A stretch of DNA of 64,000 nucleotides, taken from positions 62,001-126,000 of the forward strand of contig JAEOAD010001224.1 of NCBI GenBank assembly GCA_036365145.1. The letters run 5' to 3'. Source of the DNA: Orientallactaga sibirica (Eukaryota > Chordata > Mammalia > Rodentia > Dipodidae). A program made the position numbers and the translations under genes. The number at the start of each line of letters is the position of its first letter. Position 1 is the stretch's first letter. Positions 61,301 to 64,000 of this stretch are shown here, in pieces. The notes beneath the pieces are model-generated. The model worked only from the letters and a program-made list of their open reading frames with translations, did not search any database and was not told the DNA's origin.

Positions 61301-64000
61301 AGAAAACAAACACCTTCATTGCAAATGCAGTACTGTGTGAAGTAAGCTACTTCTGTTCTACAAATGAGTTGCTTTCTTACGAAGAGTCTTCAGTGCAGCA
61401 AGATCAAACTTTCCTAGTTTGTGTAATCTTACAAGATGTACAACTTAGTAGATTAACCACATTTCTAACATAGTTTGTTTAGAAAACAAACGCCTTCATT
61501 GCCGAACACAGTACTGTGTGAAATAAACGTGTTCTGATCCCCAAATCAGTTGCTTTCTTACGAAGAGTCTTCAGTGCAGCAAGATCAAACTTTCCTAGTT
61601 TGTGTAATCTAACAAGATGTAGAATTTCGTAGATTAACCACATTTCTAACGTAGTTTGTTTAGAAAACAAACACCTTCATTGCCGAACACAGTACTGTGT
61701 GAAATAAGGCTATTCTGTTCTACAAATGAGTTGCTTTCTTACGATAGTCTTCAGTGCAGCAAGATTAAACTTTCCTAGTTTGTGTAATCTAACAAGATGT
61801 ACAACTTAGTAGATTAACCACATTTGTAACGTAGTTTGTTTGGAAAACAAACCCCTTCATTGCCGAACACAGTACTGTGTGAAATAAGCCTGTTCTGAAC
61901 CCCAAATGAGTTGCTTTCTTACGAACAGTCATCAGGGCAGCAAGATCAAACTGTCCTAGTTTGTGGAATCAACAAGATGTAGAATTTAGTAGATTAACCA
62001 CATTTCTAACGTAGTTTGTTTAGAAAACAAACACCTTCATTGCCGAACGCAGTACTGTGTGAAATAAGGCTGTTCTGTTGCGCAAATGAGTTGCTTTCTT
62101 ACGAAGAGTCTTCAGTGCAGCAAGATCAAACTTTCCTAGTTTGTATAATCTAACAAGATGTACAACTTAGTAGATTAACCACATTTCTAACGTAGTTTGT
62201 TTAGAAAACAAACACATTCATTGCTGAACATAGTACTGTGTGAAATAAGGCTGTTCTGTTCCCGAAATCAGTTGCTTTCTTGAGAAGAGTCTTGAAGGCA
62301 GCAAGATCAAACTTTCCTAGTTTTTGTAATCTAACAAGAAGTACAACTTAATAGACTACCTTCATTTCTAAAGTAGTTTGTTTAGAAAACAAACCCATTC
62401 ATTGCTGAACACAGTACTGTGTGAAATAAGGCTGTTCTGTTCCCCAAAGGGGTTGCTTTCTTACGAAGACTCTTCAGTGCAGCAACATCCAACTTTCCTA
62501 GTTTGTGTAATCTAACAAGATGTAGAATTTAGTAGATTAACCACATTTCTAACGTAGTTTGTTTATAAAACAAACACCTTCATTGCCGAACGCAGTACTG
62601 TGTGAAATAAGGCTGTTCTGTTCCGCAAATGAGTTGCTTTCTTACGAAGAGTCTTCAGTGCAGCAAGATCAAACTTTCCTAGTGTGTATAATCTAACAAG
62701 ATGTACAACTTAGTAGATTAACCACATTTCTAACGTAGTTTGTTTAGAAAACAAACGCCTTCATTACCGAACACAGTACTGTGTGAAATAAGGCTGTTCT
62801 GTTCCCCAAATGAGTTCCTTTCTTACGAAGAGTCTTCAGTGCAGCAAGATCAAACTTTCTTAGTTTGTGTAAACTAACAAGTTGTACAAGTTAGTAGATT
62901 AACCACATTTCTAACGTAGTTTGTTTAGAAAACAAACGCCTTCATTGCAAATGCAGTACTGTGTGAAGTAAGCTAGTTCTGTTCTACAAATGAGTTGCTT
63001 TCTCACGAAGCTTCTTCAGTGCAGCAAGATCAAACTTTCCTAGTTTGTGTAATCTTACAAGATGTACAACTTAGTAGATTAACCACATTTCTTACATAGT
63101 TTGTTTAGAAAACAAACGCCTTCATTGCCGAACACAGTACTCTGTGAAATAAGGCTGTTCTGTTCCCGAAATCAGTTGCTTTCTTGAGAAGAGTCTTGAG
63201 GGCAGCAAGATCAAACTTTCCTAGTTTTTGTAATCTAACAAGATGTACAACTTAATAGACTACCTTCATTTCTAAAGTAGTTTGTTTAGAAAACAAACCC
63301 ATTCATTGCCGAACACAGTACTGTGTGAAATAAGGCTGTTCTGTTCCCCAAATGAGTTGCTTTCTTACGAAGACTCTTCAGTGCAGCAAGACCAAACGTT
63401 CCTAGTTTGTGTAATCTAACAAGATGTACAACTTAGTAGATTAACCACATTTCTAACGTAGGTTGTTTAGAAAACAAACGCCTTCATTACCGAACACAGT
63501 ACTGTGTGAAATAAGGCTCTACTGTTCCCCAAATGAGTTGGTTTCTTACGAAGACTCTTCAGTGTAGCAAGATCAAACATTCCTAGTTTGTGTAATCTAA
63601 CCAGATGTAGAATTTAGTAGATTAACCACATTTCTAACGTAGTTTGTTTAGAAAACAAACACCTTCATTGCAGAATGCAGTACTGTGTGAAGTAAGCTAG
63701 TTCTGTTCTACAAATGAGTTGCTTTCTTACGAAGAGTCTTCAGTGCAGCAAGATCAAACTTTCCTAGTTTGTGTAATCTAACAAGATGTACAACTTAGTA
63801 GATTAACCACATTTCTAACGTAGGTTGTTTAGAAAACAAACGCCTTCATTGCCAAACACAGTACTGTGTGAAATAAGCCTGTTCTGATCCCCAAATGAGT
63901 TGCTTTCTTACGAAGTCTTCAGTGCAGCAAGATCAAACTTTCCTAGTTTGTGTAATCTAACAAGATGTAGAATTTACTAGATTAACCACATTTCTAACGT
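58330..64000 (+). repeat. Mixed-class satellite domain 4
   Basis: Class diversity returns after the second homogenised domain. AATAGACTACC segments lie near 58,461, 60,272, 62,349 and 63,253. GCAAATGCAG monomers lie near 61,321 and 62,947, and a GAATTTCGTAG monomer ends near 61,670. Monomers with TTGCGCAAATGAG or TTCCGCAAATGAG are frequent here and in the first 2 kb. The array runs off the window end in mid-monomer. Confidence 0.7.
60298..60568 (+). repeat. 1.5-monomer phase break
   Basis: Consecutive inverted-repeat landmarks lie at 60298 and 60569, 271 bp apart (181 + 90). The first landmark is broken (GTTTGATTCATTTAACAC). What follows is a compressed, partly reordered set of monomer pieces: AAACAAACCCC directly joined to AAATTAGTTGC, CATGATCAAACACAG, then an intact palindrome near 60,430 and GAGTTGGACGACGAC. 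Downstream monomers stay regular but are shifted by half a unit relative to upstream ones. Confidence 0.8.

Larger units (their letters stand above)
1..64000 (+). repeat. Satellite array, 181-bp monomer, ~353 copies
   Basis: The same unit recurs from the first to the last base with a 181-bp spacing. For example, the GTTTGTTT/AAACAAAC landmark lies at 253, 434, 12015, 12196 and 36950, with a degenerate last copy near 63823. All copies I inspected read in the same direction and both window ends fall inside the array, so its true length is unknown. The hand consensus has 67 G+C of 181 (37%) and three CpG sites. No unique sequence, transposon or gene interrupts it. Monomer length near that of a nucleosome plus linker, and the absence of coding content, fit a centromeric or pericentromeric satellite; that role is inferred. 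From memory, one block resembles the Arabidopsis 178-180 bp centromere family, suggesting but not proving a Brassicaceae source. Confidence 0.97.

Noticed and set aside
1..64000. CRISPR array
   Set aside because: The repeat is 181 bp and continuous, with no short direct repeat alternating with unique spacers, and there are no cas genes.
1..64000. Plasmid or phage iteron origin
   Set aside because: Iterons are about 17-22 bp in small clusters beside a replication gene. Here hundreds of 181-bp units occur without any gene.
1..64000. Human-type alpha satellite
   Set aside because: The period is 181 rather than 171 bp and I recognise neither alpha-satellite sequence nor a CENP-B box.
1..64000. 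Strict periodic higher-order repeat over the whole window
   Set aside because: Marker monomers recur at irregular intervals (for example 8, 14, 21, 12, 11, 17 and 6 monomers for the CTAGTTCTG class), so only local blocks repeat.

Overview
The whole 64 kb window is one head-to-tail satellite DNA array. A monomer of about 181 bp and about 37% G+C (counted on a consensus I wrote out by hand) repeats roughly 353 times, all in the same orientation. I see no protein gene, RNA gene, transposon, CRISPR array or bacterial-type operon. The short reading frames of about 63 codons are by-products of the repeat. They open at TTG rather than ATG on the minus strand, run just over one monomer, and appear only where a monomer has lost one stop codon.

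A monomer length close to nucleosome size, AT-richness, variant classes, local higher-order repeats and homogenised domains all fit a eukaryotic centromeric or pericentromeric array. A block of the monomer (TTTGTGT, two bases, TCTAACAAG, then ACTTAG) resembles, from memory, part of the 178-180 bp Arabidopsis-type centromere satellite. A Brassicaceae or other plant source is therefore a reasonable but unproven guess.

Layout: 1-9,600 is a mixed array of several monomer classes. About 9,600-28,100 is strongly homogenised, with runs of near-identical monomers. 28,100-35,347 is mixed again. 35,348-36,768 is a scrambled segment with shortened monomers of 109-132 bp. 36,769-51,050 is mixed and holds a recent 8-monomer duplication (41,055-43,783). 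About 51,050-58,330 is a second homogenised domain with an irregular patch at 52,331-53,052. 58,330-64,000 is mixed and contains a 1.5-monomer phase break at 60,298-60,568.

The most notable structural feature is that each monomer carries several dyad symmetries: a 19-bp inverted repeat with perfect 8-bp arms, a perfect 14-bp palindrome 14 bp downstream of it, and two shorter inverted repeats. In a satellite without a recognisable CENP-B box this is the kind of signal discussed for centromere specification. The scrambled segment and the homogenised domains may be real satellite evolution, or they may be assembly, polishing or in-silico artefacts. The sequence alone cannot decide.
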